Source of the DNA: Gemmataceae bacterium | GTDB lineage: Bacteria > Planctomycetota > Planctomycetia > Gemmatales > Gemmataceae | Length of the DNA stretch: 43,325 nt | NCBI GenBank assembly: GCA_025055215.1 | Contig: JANWYO010000263.1 | Span: 1 to 43,325, forward strand | Direction of reading: 5' to 3' | Part shown: positions 1-7,832 of the stretch, one piece after another | Position numbering within the stretch: the first letter of the stretch is position 1 | How the letters are laid out: each line of letters opens with the position of its first letter | Notes under the pieces: generated by a model | What the model was told of the DNA's origin: nothing | The model's input: the letters and a program-made list of their open reading frames with translations, nothing else | Database searches by the model: none | Made by a program: the position numbers and the translations under genes

Positions 1-820
1 AGGCGAAGAGCAGACCGGTCACGGTGACCATGGCACCGGCGAAGTTGGCGTCCGCCAGCCCCCACGCCAGCCAGCATCCCCCCAGGGCACCGGCCGCCGC
101 CAACGCCGCACTCCACCCGAGCATCGCAGACAGTCGGTCGGTCAGCAGGTAGGCCGTCGCCGGTGGTCCGATCATGAACGCAACCACCAGGATCGAGCCG
201 ACGGCATCGAAGGCCCCGACCGCGGTCAGCGAGACCAGCGTCATCAGCCCGTAATGCAACACCCCGGGGGCGAAACCCAGCGTGGCTGCCAGCGCCGCAT
301 CGAACGTCGCCAGCTTCAGCTCCTTGTAAAACACGAGGATGAACAGCAGGTTGACGAGGAGGATGCTGGCCATGACCGCGAGGGTCTGCGGTCCCAGGTC
401 GCGGCCGCCGATCACCAGCCGTCGTTCAAACACCGAGATGGCGAGGTTGCCGGCCAGGACCGCGTCGGTGTCGAGGTGAACGTCGCGGGCGCTGGAGCCG
501 GAAATCAGCAGCACACCGACGCTGAACAACACCGGGAAGACCAAGCCGATGGCGGCGTCCTCGCGGACCAGTCCGGTGCCCTGGAGGAGTTCGACGAGGC
601 TGACGGTGAACACCCCGGTAAGAGCGGCGGCGAGGACGAGCCAAGGAGAGGCGAGGTTGTGGGTCACGAAAAAGGCGAGGACGATACCGGGCAAGATGGC
701 ATGGCTGATGGCATCGCTGATGAGGGCCAGCCGCCGCAGCACCAGGAAGACGCCGGGGAGGGCGCAGGCCACGGCCACGACCACGGCGATCAGTTGCGCT
801 TCAATCTGCCAGGCAGGCAT
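1..820 (-). CDS. Metal ABC transporter permease 2 (3' part cut by window edge)
   Basis: Inner-membrane permease of a manganese/zinc/iron-type ABC importer (ABC-3 family). Translation from the ATG at 820 begins MPAWQIEAQL and continues as an open hydrophobic frame to the window edge, so the C-terminus is missing. It shares with the next gene the family motif in which LRR..LISDAISHAILPGIVLAF follows the first membrane helix. It starts inside the last 20 bases of the preceding permease gene, which implies translational coupling. Two different permeases in one operon is the arrangement of TroCD/MntCD-type systems, where they probably form a heterodimer. The family is clear; the metal is not visible from sequence. 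Confidence 0.88.
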   Translation of the reverse strand, partial: MPAWQIEAQLIAVVVAVACALPGVFLVLRRLALISDAISHAILPGIVLAFFVTHNLASPWLVLAAALTGVFTVSLVELLQGTGLVREDAAIGLVFPVLFSVGVLLISGSSARDVHLDTDAVLAGNLAISVFERRLVIGGRDLGPQTLAVMASILLVNLLFILVFYKELKLATFDAALAATLGFAPGVLHYGLMTLVSLTAVGAFDAVGSILVVAFMIGPPATAYLLTDRLSAMLGWSAALAAAGALGGCWLAWGLADANFAGAMVTVTGLLFA

Positions 821-1721
821 GGCGAGCCTCGCGAAGCTGGCGGCGCTGGCGCCACTGCCGCAGTCGGCGCCACACCAGGCCCCGTGACGGCGCCCCAAGC
901 AGCGACGCCAGCACCAAGGCACTGGCGCACAGCGTGGTCGTCGGGCCGGTGGAGAGCCGGGGACTGAGGCTGCTGAGGACTGCGCCGCTGACCGTCGCCC
1001 CAGCACCGAAGAGAGCAGCGAGGAGGACCATACGGCCGAGCCGATCGGTCCATTGCCGGGCTGCCACGGCCGGGGCGATCACCAGGGCGCTCATGAGCAC
1101 CACGCCAACGGCCTGCAAGCCGATCACGATGGCCATGACCACCAGCGATGTCAGCAACACCTCCAGGCCACGAATCGGAAAGCCGAGCGCGGCCCCGAAT
1201 TCCGGGTCAAAGCTCAGGAGCTTGAACTCTTTCCAGAAAAGGAGCATCAGGAGCAGCGCCGCTGTTCCCAGGCCGGCCATTACCAGCACATCGCTCTCCA
1301 GCAGGGTAGCGGCTTGGCCGAAGAGGAACGTGTTCAACCCGGCCTTGCTCGCCTCGGGCACGTTGCGCGGGTTCTGCACGTAGGTCAGCAGCAGCAATCC
1401 CCAGCCAAAAAACACCGACAGAGTCAGGCCGAGGGCACTGTCATACTTGATCCGGCTGGCGCGAACGATGGCCAGCACGGCCAAGGTGGCGGCCCAGCCG
1501 GCCCCTGCGGCCCCCAGCAGCAAGACGATCGGGGCCTTGGAGCGGGTCAAGTAAAAAGCCAGGACGATGCCGGGAAGGGCAGCGTGCGAGATGGCATCGC
1601 CCAGCAGGCTCTGCTTGCGAAGGACGGCGAAGCTGCCCACGGCACCACTGACGACGCCGAGCAAGCCCGCGCCGGCCGCCACGATGACGAGCGTGTAATG
1701 TTCCCCGAGCCAGTCACTCAT
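801..1721 (-). CDS. Metal ABC transporter permease 1
   Basis: A 306-residue ABC-3 family permease with many hydrophobic helices. The motif around LLGDAISHAALPGIVLAF (residues about 38-56) is diagnostic of manganese/zinc/iron importers. The start ATG overlaps the stop of the ATPase gene (ATGA at 1718-1721), and its own end overlaps the second permease by 20 bases. With its partner it would form the channel for metal delivered by the binding lipoprotein encoded at the head of the operon. The C-terminal tail is basic and cytoplasmic, with no extra regulatory domain. Confidence 0.93.
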   Translation of the reverse strand: MSDWLGEHYTLVIVAAGAGLLGVVSGAVGSFAVLRKQSLLGDAISHAALPGIVLAFYLTRSKAPIVLLLGAAGAGWAATLAVLAIVRASRIKYDSALGLTLSVFFGWGLLLLTYVQNPRNVPEASKAGLNTFLFGQAATLLESDVLVMAGLGTAALLLMLLFWKEFKLLSFDPEFGAALGFPIRGLEVLLTSLVVMAIVIGLQAVGVVLMSALVIAPAVAARQWTDRLGRMVLLAALFGAGATVSGAVLSSLSPRLSTGPTTTLCASALVLASLLGAPSRGLVWRRLRQWRQRRQLREARHACLAD

Positions 1722-2494
1722 GGCTTACCCGGCCAGCCCCCCGCAGCGCTGCCGGCGATTGGCAGCAGCCCGTGCCGACCGCCGTAGGTCCGCCGCAGGT
1801 TCTCCTCGGTGAACACATCGGCCACCGGCCCGTTGGCCATCAATTGCACGTTCAGCAGCGTCACCCAATCGAAGTACTCCGGCACCGTCTGGAGGTCGTG
1901 GTGAACGACGACGACCGTGCGTCCGGCGGCGCGCAAGTCCCGCAGCACCTCGATGATGGCGCGTTCAGTGGTGGCATCCACGCCCTGGAATGGCTCATCC
2001 ATAAGATAGACCTGCGCATCCTCGACCAACGCCCGGGCAAGAAAGACCCGCTGCCGTTGGCCACCGGAAAGCTGGCTGATCTGTCGGCGGGCCAGGTGCA
2101 CCATGCCCACCTTGTCTAAAGCGGCGAGCGCCTGGGCGTGTTCGGCCTTGCCGGGGCGCCGAATCCAGCCGAGCCGACCGTAACAGCCCATGAGGACCAC
2201 GTCGAGGACATTGGTGGGAAAGTCCCAGTCAACGGTTCGCCGCTGCGGTACATAGCCGACCAAGCGACGCTGTTCGCGATACGGTCGGCCGAGGACCAGG
2301 GCCTGGCCGGCCGCCGGCCGGACCAGGCCGAGGACGGCTTTCAGCAGCGTGGTCTTGCCGCCGCCATTGGGGCCGACCACCGCCGCCAGCACCCCCTGGG
2401 GGACCGTCCAGTCGATGTCCCACAGGACGGGGCGCTCGTCGTAGGCGACGGTCAGGTCGGTCACTTCGATGGCCGGCGTCGGGGCGGCGTTCAT
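1718..2494 (-). CDS. Metal ABC transporter ATP-binding protein
   Basis: A 258-residue ABC ATPase that energises metal import. Visible motifs are Walker A GPNGGGKTT (residues 41-49), the signature LSGGQRQRV, and Walker B VYLMDEPFQGVDA, then the switch histidine in VVVHHDL. CYGRLGWIRRPGK before the signature is typical of the manganese/zinc subfamily. The start codon overlaps the stop of the substrate-binding gene by four bases (ATGA at 2491-2494), so the operon order is binding protein, ATPase, permease, permease. Confidence 0.95.
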   Translation of the reverse strand: MNAAPTPAIEVTDLTVAYDERPVLWDIDWTVPQGVLAAVVGPNGGGKTTLLKAVLGLVRPAAGQALVLGRPYREQRRLVGYVPQRRTVDWDFPTNVLDVVLMGCYGRLGWIRRPGKAEHAQALAALDKVGMVHLARRQISQLSGGQRQRVFLARALVEDAQVYLMDEPFQGVDATTERAIIEVLRDLRAAGRTVVVVHHDLQTVPEYFDWVTLLNVQLMANGPVADVFTEENLRRTYGGRHGLLPIAGSAAGGWPGKP

Positions 2495-3435
2495 GGCTCT
2501 CCCTGCGCGGGCGCCAGGGCCTTGACGATGGTGTCGATGTTGTGGCGGATCATGCCGATGTAGGTACCTTCCGGGGTGCCGGCATCGCCCAGAGCGTCGG
2601 AAAATAGCTCACCGCCGATGGCGACCGTGTGTCCCCGCGCCGCCACCGCCCGCTGCACCGCCTGGATCGTCCGCGGCGGCACCGACGACTCCACGAAAAT
2701 CGCCGGTAACCGCCGCTCTGCAATGAACGCCGCCAACGACTGCACCGCCTCGACGCTCGGCTCCTCCGCCGTGCTAATCCCTTGGAGACCGCGGACTTCA
2801 AAGCCATAGGCCTGGCCGAAGTAGTAAAACGCATCGTGGGCGGTGATGAGGACCCGCTGGCCCCGCGGGACCTGCTCGGCTTTCCGCCGCACCTCTGCAT
2901 GCAAGTCGGCCAGCTGGGCCAAGTAGCGGTCGGTCCGGGCCTGATAGCTGGCCGCATGGGTTGGGTCAAGCTCCTTGAGCGCCTCGCAGACATGGCGGGC
3001 CGCTTTCATCCACAACCGGACGTCGAACCAGACGTGTGGATCGTGCGGGCCGTGCATCCCGTCGGCAGCGGGCCGCAGCTCCGTGGCCGACAAGGCATCG
3101 GTGACAGCCACCGTGCGGATGCCGCGGCGGCGCATGTCCTCGAAGATGGTGCTCATTTTGCCTTCGAGGTGCAGCCCGTTGTAGAAAATGATGTCGGCCC
3201 GTGCCAGTCGCCCCATGTCGGCGGCGGTCGCGGTGTACAGGTGCGGATCGACGCCAGGGCCCATCAGGCCGGTCAGCTCCAGACGTTCGCCGCCAATATT
3301 ATCGACGAGGTCGGCGATCATCCCCGTGGTGGCCACCGCGCGGATCGGCCGATCCGCCAGGGGCGGATCGGCCGCCGCCCGACAACCCAACCCCGTCAAC
3401 GCCACTGCGAATCCAAGAAGAAGATGGTGCTTCAT
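2491..3435 (-). CDS. Metal-binding lipoprotein of ABC importer (TroA/ZnuA-like)
   Basis: A 314-residue cluster A-I solute-binding protein with a lipoprotein signal; lipobox LTGLGC puts the lipidated Cys at residue 18. Candidate metal ligands are His65 (DPHLY), His134 (DPHVWFD), His200 (TAHDAF) and Asp280 (ELFSDAL). Three His plus one Asp is the TroA pattern; Mn-specific PsaA has Glu in place of the third His. There is only a short acidic/His stretch (around GMHGPHDPH) in place of the long His-rich loop of many ZnuA proteins. It captures Zn(II) or Mn(II) outside the membrane and hands it to the two permeases; the metal cannot be settled here. First gene of the operon, preceded by a palindromic operator candidate. 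Confidence 0.92.
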   Translation of the reverse strand: MKHHLLLGFAVALTGLGCRAAADPPLADRPIRAVATTGMIADLVDNIGGERLELTGLMGPGVDPHLYTATAADMGRLARADIIFYNGLHLEGKMSTIFEDMRRRGIRTVAVTDALSATELRPAADGMHGPHDPHVWFDVRLWMKAARHVCEALKELDPTHAASYQARTDRYLAQLADLHAEVRRKAEQVPRGQRVLITAHDAFYYFGQAYGFEVRGLQGISTAEEPSVEAVQSLAAFIAERRLPAIFVESSVPPRTIQAVQRAVAARGHTVAIGGELFSDALGDAGTPEGTYIGMIRHNIDTIVKALAPAQGEP

Positions 3436-3500
3436 GCTGCTTCACGACCCCAGCAGCGGGCACGCAACATTAAGTCTCCCGGCGTGCCCGGTGCGCCTCC

Positions 3501-3580
3501 CATCCTCGCGCCAGCCCGAACCGATCAATCCCCCTCCGCCGCTGCACCCGCGCCCCGCCGAAATCCAGAGAGACGCTCCC
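3501..3580 (+). repeat. Dispersed intergenic repeat, copy A
   Basis: About 72 bp alignable by eye (59 matching positions) to the reverse complement of 7200-7272, and also to 10931-10995. Shared blocks are CCGATCAATCC, CTCCGCCGCT, CACCC.CGCC and ATCCA..GAG. It sits between the operator candidate and the start of the metal-binding lipoprotein gene, so it would be in the untranslated leader of that operon, in antisense orientation. No coding frame is conserved among copies. Confidence 0.7.
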
Positions 3581-3625
3581 GCAATGAGCTGCGTCGCCAC
3601 CCAGGTCGTCTGTCTTAAGTGTCGT

Positions 3626-3660
3626 GTTATAGTTTAAGCTAATCGGCCGATTAGCTCAAG
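3626..3660 (-). promoter_or_regulatory. Candidate metal-repressor operator with overlapping -10
   Basis: AGCTAATCGGCCGATTAGCT at 3637-3656 is a perfect 20-bp palindrome, with two further matching pairs outside it (TT at 3634-3635 and AA at 3658-3659). On the minus strand a -10-like TATAAC (3626-3631) follows at once; no good -35 is seen at normal spacing. It lies about 200 bases upstream of the metal ABC operon. Perfect dyads over promoters are typical of MntR/DtxR or Fur-type repressors of such operons; assigning a repressor here is inference. Confidence 0.6.
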
Positions 3661-3824
3661 CAAAGGGTGTTGCAAAGCGCTATCTACCACGTTCAATTCG
3701 GCTTTCCGCTTCGAGTTCGGGGCATGACTTGAGGATCGGCCAGGGTCGCAGGAAACCTGCCGTGGGCCACCCGACGGGGTTACTTAGTCGGGGAGAGCGG
3801 AGGAGCTAATAGCGTTGACAGGCG

Positions 3825-4688
3825 CTAAGGCCCAGCCTGTTTCGGGGGGTACGGGAAATCGGCATCGAGCGGGCCAGCGTGGGTGGTATTGGCGCCTGGT
3901 ATCTTCTCCTGTTTCGGGGGGTACGGGAAATCGGCATCGAGCGGGGCGGCGGCCAGCTCGACGAGGAAGCGTGCCAAGCGATCTGTGACGATGGCCAGCA
4001 ATTCGAGTCCTTTTTCGGCAGTGGCGGCCTGCGGATTGCCCAAGCCGGTGTTGTTGGTGGCGAGGTGCCAAGGTCGGGTAATGCTGACCCAGCCGCGGTT
4101 GATGGCCTCGAACCGGGTGGGGCGAGCGGCGCCGGGGTCCGCTAGCTCCGGCCGAACCAGGTGTGGAAAGCAAGCCAATCCCAGGCTGGTTTCCACTTCG
4201 TCGGCGTGTTCTCCCGCTTCGGCGAAAATCCGCGGGTAAACGTCCGCCACCATGCGATACCAGTCGCAAAGACACAGGAAAACCCGGGTCCGGTGGTGCA
4301 GTTCCCGCATCAGTGGCTTCAATTCGTTGCCCCCGTGGCCGTTGAGGAGTACCATCTTGCGGATTCCCTGGCGTTCGAGCGAATCGACCAGGTCCGTCAG
4401 GAGGCGCAGCAGCGTGCTCGGCGTCAGGCTGCACGTCAGGCCACCGGGAATGTGAAAATAGTTCGTGTTCACGCCGAACGGGATCGTCGGCAACAACACC
4501 ACCTTGGCTCCGGCGCGGTAGGCCTGCTCGCACGCACGGTTGCCGATGACCTCCACCTGATAGTTGTCGGTGCCGTAGGGCATGTGGAGGTTATGCGGCT
4601 CGGTGGCACCGAACGGCAGCACGGCCACCTCCCACCGTTGACTGCGGGTGAAGGCGTGGTGCTGCTCCGAGAGGACCCATTCGCGCAT
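3825..4688 (-). CDS. Creatininase-family amidohydrolase
   Basis: A 287-residue protein from the ATG at 4688; an upstream in-frame start would add 12 unrelated residues. Creatininase-family metal-site motifs are visible: FGATEPHNLHMPYGTDN (Glu30, His32, Asp41), NGHGGNE (His118) and HADEVETS (Glu166). Relatives hydrolyse small amides such as creatinine or formamidopyrimidines, or act in mycofactocin maturation; the substrate here cannot be read. The C-terminus carries a 12-residue segment, PLDADFPYPPKQ, twice because of an in-frame 72-bp tandem duplication. It is downstream of a Gfo/Idh oxidoreductase on the same strand, with a strong hairpin between them. Confidence 0.85.
   Translation of the reverse strand: MREWVLSEQHHAFTRSQRWEVAVLPFGATEPHNLHMPYGTDNYQVEVIGNRACEQAYRAGAKVVLLPTIPFGVNTNYFHIPGGLTCSLTPSTLLRLLTDLVDSLERQGIRKMVLLNGHGGNELKPLMRELHHRTRVFLCLCDWYRMVADVYPRIFAEAGEHADEVETSLGLACFPHLVRPELADPGAARPTRFEAINRGWVSITRPWHLATNNTGLGNPQAATAEKGLELLAIVTDRLARFLVELAAAPLDADFPYPPKQEKIPGANTTHAGPLDADFPYPPKQAGP
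3836..3945. repeat. 38-bp direct duplication inside the creatininase gene
   Basis: Identical 38-bp copies at 3836-3873 and 3908-3945, offset by 72 bp (24 codons), near the 3' end of the creatininase-family gene. The frame is kept, so the protein ends with the same PLDADFPYPPKQ segment twice. Identity at the DNA level, synonymous sites included, suggests a recent event or an assembly duplication. Confidence 0.9.
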
Positions 4689-4707
4689 AGGACGTCGGAC
4701 ACACGCT

Positions 4708-4740
4708 GGCCCTGCCGCCCCCAACGGGGGCGGCAGGGCC
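4708..4740 (-). terminator. Strong intergenic hairpin
   Basis: A perfect 15-bp stem (4708-4722 with 4726-4740) and a 3-base loop, almost all G/C, between the Gfo/Idh gene and the creatininase gene transcribed in the same direction. There is no T-tract after the stem on the minus strand. It may act as a pause, a partial terminator or a 3'-end stabiliser and not a classical intrinsic terminator. Confidence 0.6.
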
Positions 4741-4760
4741 GCCTGACACCGCTCGCTGCC

Positions 4761-6278
4761 TCAACCCCCTGCCGGATCCTTGCCGTTGATCCACGGGCCG
4801 GCCAGCTTCTGGTACTCCGGCGGCTCCAACAGGCTGCCCGTGTCGCCTGCCATCCAGCCGATGATCTGATTCGGCTTCCCCCGCTTCTTGCTGCGGTTCT
4901 CCCACGCCTCCGCCCAGCTGGCGTCCGCCGGCACCGGCTTCCGCCGTTCCTTGTCCCAGAAAAGAACCTGCCCCTGGCGATAGCTGAGCACCCCCATCGC
5001 CACGGTCGTGAACGCCGCCGCGCCGAGTTCCGGCGTGCTCAGGGTGTTCCGGTCCCGGTTCCGCACGCATTTCAGGAAGTCCAGCCACAATGCCTCCGTG
5101 TCGGCATGGCGTCCGCTCGGCGGGTGGCAGTCGACGTATTCTCCGCGAATCGTTTCTTCCAGCCGCGAGGGGATCCCTGGACTTGAAACCGGATTGTCCG
5201 GGATGATTTCGAACCCAGCCTTCATGAACTTGATTGTCCCCAGGTGCCCGCGAATGACCTCCTCGATCGGGTAGCGGTTGATCATCGTGGCGGTAATGAT
5301 CAGCTGGCAGCCCTCGTCGTAATCGGCCACGACGGTCGCCACGTCGGGCACGTCGCGTTCGTCGTATTCGAGGTAGATGCCCCCGGCCCCGACGACGCGG
5401 CGGGGATAACGAACGCCCATGGCCGCAATCAAGTGGGTCGTCTGGTGCACGAAGAGGTCGGTGAAGACGCCGCCCCCGAAGGGCCAGTAGCAGCGCCATT
5501 GCCCGTAGACGGCCCGGTCAAAGGGAATCTTGGGTCCGAGCGGCACCCCGGGGAAGACCTCAAAAGCGTGGCCCAGGAACATGTCCCAATCAATCGTCTT
5601 CGGGGTCATGTCGCGGGTCAGCTTGTAGTAGCGCCATTGGCCGACATTGGAGTTGCGGTAATAGCTCGTCTGGCCCTGGGCGACGTGACCGATTTTGCCG
5701 GCGCGGATCAACTCATACGCCCGGTTCCAGCGCGGGTCGGCCATCGACTGTACCCCGACCGTCATCACCCGGTTGTACTTCTTCATGGCATCGACGACGG
5801 CATGGGCCTCGTCGATGGTCCGGGTCATGGGCTTTTCGCAGAAAACGTCCTTGCCGGCAGCCGCGGCGTCGATGCACATCTTGGCGTGCCAGTGGTCGGG
5901 CGTCGCCACACAGACCACGTCCACCTCCTTGAGGTCGAGCAGCCGACGGTAATCCTTCGTCACATGGGCCTTGTCATCGGGATTGAGGCCGACCTTCTTG
6001 GCGGAGGGGTAGAGTCCGCGGCCGCCCTTCTGGACTTCCTCGTTTCCGTCCCAGACGTCGCAGACGGCCACGGGGGCGGCCCCTTGGCCGGTCTGGCTGA
6101 ACTTGAGGATGATCTCGAGGTGGGCTTGGCAGCGGCCGCCGACACCAAGGAAGGCGACCCCCAGGCGGTCGTTGGCCCCGAAGACTCGCCGAGCGCTGGC
6201 GGCGGTCAGCGACAGGGCCGTGGCCCCGGCGGCAGTGGACTTCAAGAAATCACGGCGATGCACCTTCGGACGTGGCAT
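4761..6278 (-). CDS. Gfo/Idh/MocA-family oxidoreductase, Tat-exported
   Basis: A 505-residue NAD(P)-dependent oxidoreductase of the family acting on sugars and inositols. The N-terminus has a twin-arginine signal (HRRDFLKST, then a hydrophobic run ending near ARRVFGAN), so export through Tat is likely. The Rossmann motif GVGGRCQAH follows at about residues 46-54, and the substrate-side motif CEKPM at about 150-154. The length and C-terminal extension fit the planctomycete secreted subgroup. An AGGAG Shine-Dalgarno lies 8 bases before the ATG at 6278. It probably shares a transcript with the esterase upstream and the creatininase-family enzyme downstream. Substrate unknown. Confidence 0.9.
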   Translation of the reverse strand: MPRPKVHRRDFLKSTAAGATALSLTAASARRVFGANDRLGVAFLGVGGRCQAHLEIILKFSQTGQGAAPVAVCDVWDGNEEVQKGGRGLYPSAKKVGLNPDDKAHVTKDYRRLLDLKEVDVVCVATPDHWHAKMCIDAAAAGKDVFCEKPMTRTIDEAHAVVDAMKKYNRVMTVGVQSMADPRWNRAYELIRAGKIGHVAQGQTSYYRNSNVGQWRYYKLTRDMTPKTIDWDMFLGHAFEVFPGVPLGPKIPFDRAVYGQWRCYWPFGGGVFTDLFVHQTTHLIAAMGVRYPRRVVGAGGIYLEYDERDVPDVATVVADYDEGCQLIITATMINRYPIEEVIRGHLGTIKFMKAGFEIIPDNPVSSPGIPSRLEETIRGEYVDCHPPSGRHADTEALWLDFLKCVRNRDRNTLSTPELGAAAFTTVAMGVLSYRQGQVLFWDKERRKPVPADASWAEAWENRSKKRGKPNQIIGWMAGDTGSLLEPPEYQKLAGPWINGKDPAGG

Positions 6279-6366
6279 GAGCGGTTCTCCTAGTCAGCAA
6301 CGGCGTGTCGTCTTTTGCCTGGACTCCCGGCCGCGACGGCGATCCCGCCGCGGAGGTGGGGGGCAA

Positions 6367-7044
6367 CTATTTCTGGCGCTGCCTCAGCAGCCAATCGTAT
6401 AGCTCGTCGTTGTCGTATGCCAGATCCCAGCAATGGTGGTCGACGCCGGCGTATTCGTCGTAGCGGGGCTGGCCGCCCGCCGCCCGCAGGGCGGCCACCA
6501 TGGCTCGGGAGTGCTCCACTGAAACGACGCCATCCAGTTCCCCGTGGACGCACCAGCACGGGATGTGGGCAATGCGCCCCGCCTGGAGGCGATAGCCACC
6601 ACCGCCGCAGACCGGCACCAGGGCCGACCAGCGATTGGGAAAGTTGATTGCCCAGCTCCACACCCCGGAGCCTCCCATCGAAATGCCGGTCAGGCCGACC
6701 CGCCGCCGGTCGATGTGGTACTCCCGCTGCACCTGGCTCAGGATGCGCAGCGCTCGGCGGGCGTCGTCGGAATCGGCGTGCCAGTTGTATTCCTGGGACT
6801 GCGGAAAGACCACGAAAAACGGGAAGTCCTTCTCCCGCCGCCGCACCGCCGGCCCCAGGCCAACGGTGGTCGGCCGTCGGCCGTCGCGCCCCGTTTCCCC
6901 CGCTCCGTGGAGGAAGATCAACAGCGGGTACGGTTTCTCCGCCCGGTAATGGTGGGGGACAAACAGGACGTACGCCGCCTTCGCTCCGTCGGGGTCGTCA
7001 ATCCAACGATCGACAAACCCCCGGTTGGGACCGTGTGCCGTCAT
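6367..7044 (-). CDS. Alpha/beta-hydrolase esterase (prolyl-oligopeptidase/PHB-depolymerase type)
   Basis: Serine hydrolase of about 225 residues. The nucleophile elbow is GISMGGSG, the acid is probably Asp in HGELDGVV, and the base is His in VDHHCWD, giving a complete triad in order. HGAGETG near the N-terminus fits the oxyanion-hole strand. Two upstream in-frame ATGs (7089, 7128) are possible; 7044 is preferred because homology-like sequence begins just after it and GGGGAC lies upstream, but the start is uncertain. No clear signal peptide appears from any of the three starts. Such small esterases in planctomycetes often sit near carbohydrate genes, matching the Gfo/Idh neighbour; the substrate is unknown. 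Confidence 0.82.
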   Translation of the reverse strand: MTAHGPNRGFVDRWIDDPDGAKAAYVLFVPHHYRAEKPYPLLIFLHGAGETGRDGRRPTTVGLGPAVRRREKDFPFFVVFPQSQEYNWHADSDDARRALRILSQVQREYHIDRRRVGLTGISMGGSGVWSWAINFPNRWSALVPVCGGGGYRLQAGRIAHIPCWCVHGELDGVVSVEHSRAMVAALRAAGGQPRYDEYAGVDHHCWDLAYDNDELYDWLLRQRQK

Positions 7045-7194
7045 GGCTGTCAGCAAGTCCCCGCAGGAATGGGCAACCACGCGACTCATCCCGGGCCGGG
7101 CCCGAATGGGTCGCCGGCCCGATGCCACTGGCCGCAGGGTGCTGCCCTCTTAGATACCAAGTTCGCCGACGGGTTGCCATTGCGACCGGCAACG

Positions 7195-7352
7195 GGGTGA
7201 CTCGCTGGATCTTGGGGCGGCGAGGGTGCAGCGGCGGAGACGGATTGATCGCTTCGCGCTCACGCCAGGATGAGAGTTGCGATGAGCAGGCAGGGAAATT
7301 GATCGTTTGGCGCTTGCTTCGTGCCCCGTGAGCGCAAAACGAGGAATCCGCG
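7195..7352 (-). repeat. Dispersed intergenic repeat, copy B plus degenerate partner
   Basis: Reading the minus strand, 7272-7200 carries GAGCGCGAAGCGATCAATCC followed by CTCCGCCGCTGCACCC.CGCC and ATCCAGCGAG, matching copy A at about 59 of 72 positions. Immediately upstream on the same strand, 7352-7290 holds an imperfect inverted pair: CGTTTTGCGCTC and AGCGCCAAACGATCAAT. The element fills the space between the esterase and sigma-factor genes. It has no conserved reading frame. Confidence 0.7.
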
Positions 7353-7505
7353 GAGCGGGGAGTAGAGAAAAACGCCGCCTGGACTGCGCCCCCCTCAAAC
7401 GATAGGTGCACCGTGGCTGGGTCCGTGGCACGGAGGAAAGGACCTGACCCGACGAACCGAGGAGTGGGAAGACAATGAACTTGTGCAGATTTCAAACAAT
7501 AACTC

Positions 7506-7534
7506 TTGATACGAGAATGAATGATTTTTACAAT
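7506..7534 (+). promoter_or_regulatory. Sigma-70-type promoter
   Basis: TTGATA (7506-7511), a 17-base spacer and TACAAT (7529-7534) make a near-consensus housekeeping promoter in a locally A/T-rich patch, which stands out in this GC-rich DNA. Transcription would begin near 7541, giving about a 290-base leader before the sigma-factor ATG. That leader contains the small ORF at 7590-7691. Confidence 0.65.
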
Positions 7535-7589
7535 TGAGCGACCATGCAACGCTGGTCCGACGAGCGCTTCGGGAGGAAGCGGCCAGCCA

Positions 7590-7691
7590 ATGAATGGCAG
7601 CCAGTTCGCGCACAAGGAGGTGCCCATGGTCGGTGCCGGCATCACGCGGATTGCGGAGAAGCTGTTCGACGGTGCGATCGGTGGAGGTTAG
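7590..7691 (+). CDS. Small ORF upstream of sigma factor (33 or 21 residues)
   Basis: Two in-frame starts: ATG at 7590, with GGGAGGAAG upstream, and ATG at 7626, with a textbook AAGGAGG at 7614-7620 and a 5-base spacer. Both end at the TAG at 7689-7691. The peptide from 7626 has 21 residues: a likely amphipathic helix (GITRIAEKLFDGAI) then GGG. It follows the promoter at 7506-7534 and precedes the sigma factor by 141 bases. It could be a leader peptide that couples translation to sigma expression, or an independent small protein. It has no recognised family. Confidence 0.45.
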   Translation: MNGSQFAHKEVPMVGAGITRIAEKLFDGAIGGG

Positions 7692-7832
7692 ACAGGGGAG
7701 TGGTTGCCGACTTCCCCTCTGCCTTGCCGACAGTGACAGTCTGATGTCCGCCATGCGGTGACGCGACCGCAGACTTCGCCACTGCCATCGGGGCTTAAGA
7801 AACCATTGGGAAATCGTATGGGAAGGACGGCT

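Noticed and set aside
3836-3945. CRISPR-like direct repeat
   Set aside because: Only two units, inside a coding frame; it is a tandem duplication, not an array.
3784-4533. 249-residue frame overlapping the creatininase gene
   Set aside because: Arg/Pro-rich shadow frame with no family pattern; the creatininase frame has the metal motifs.
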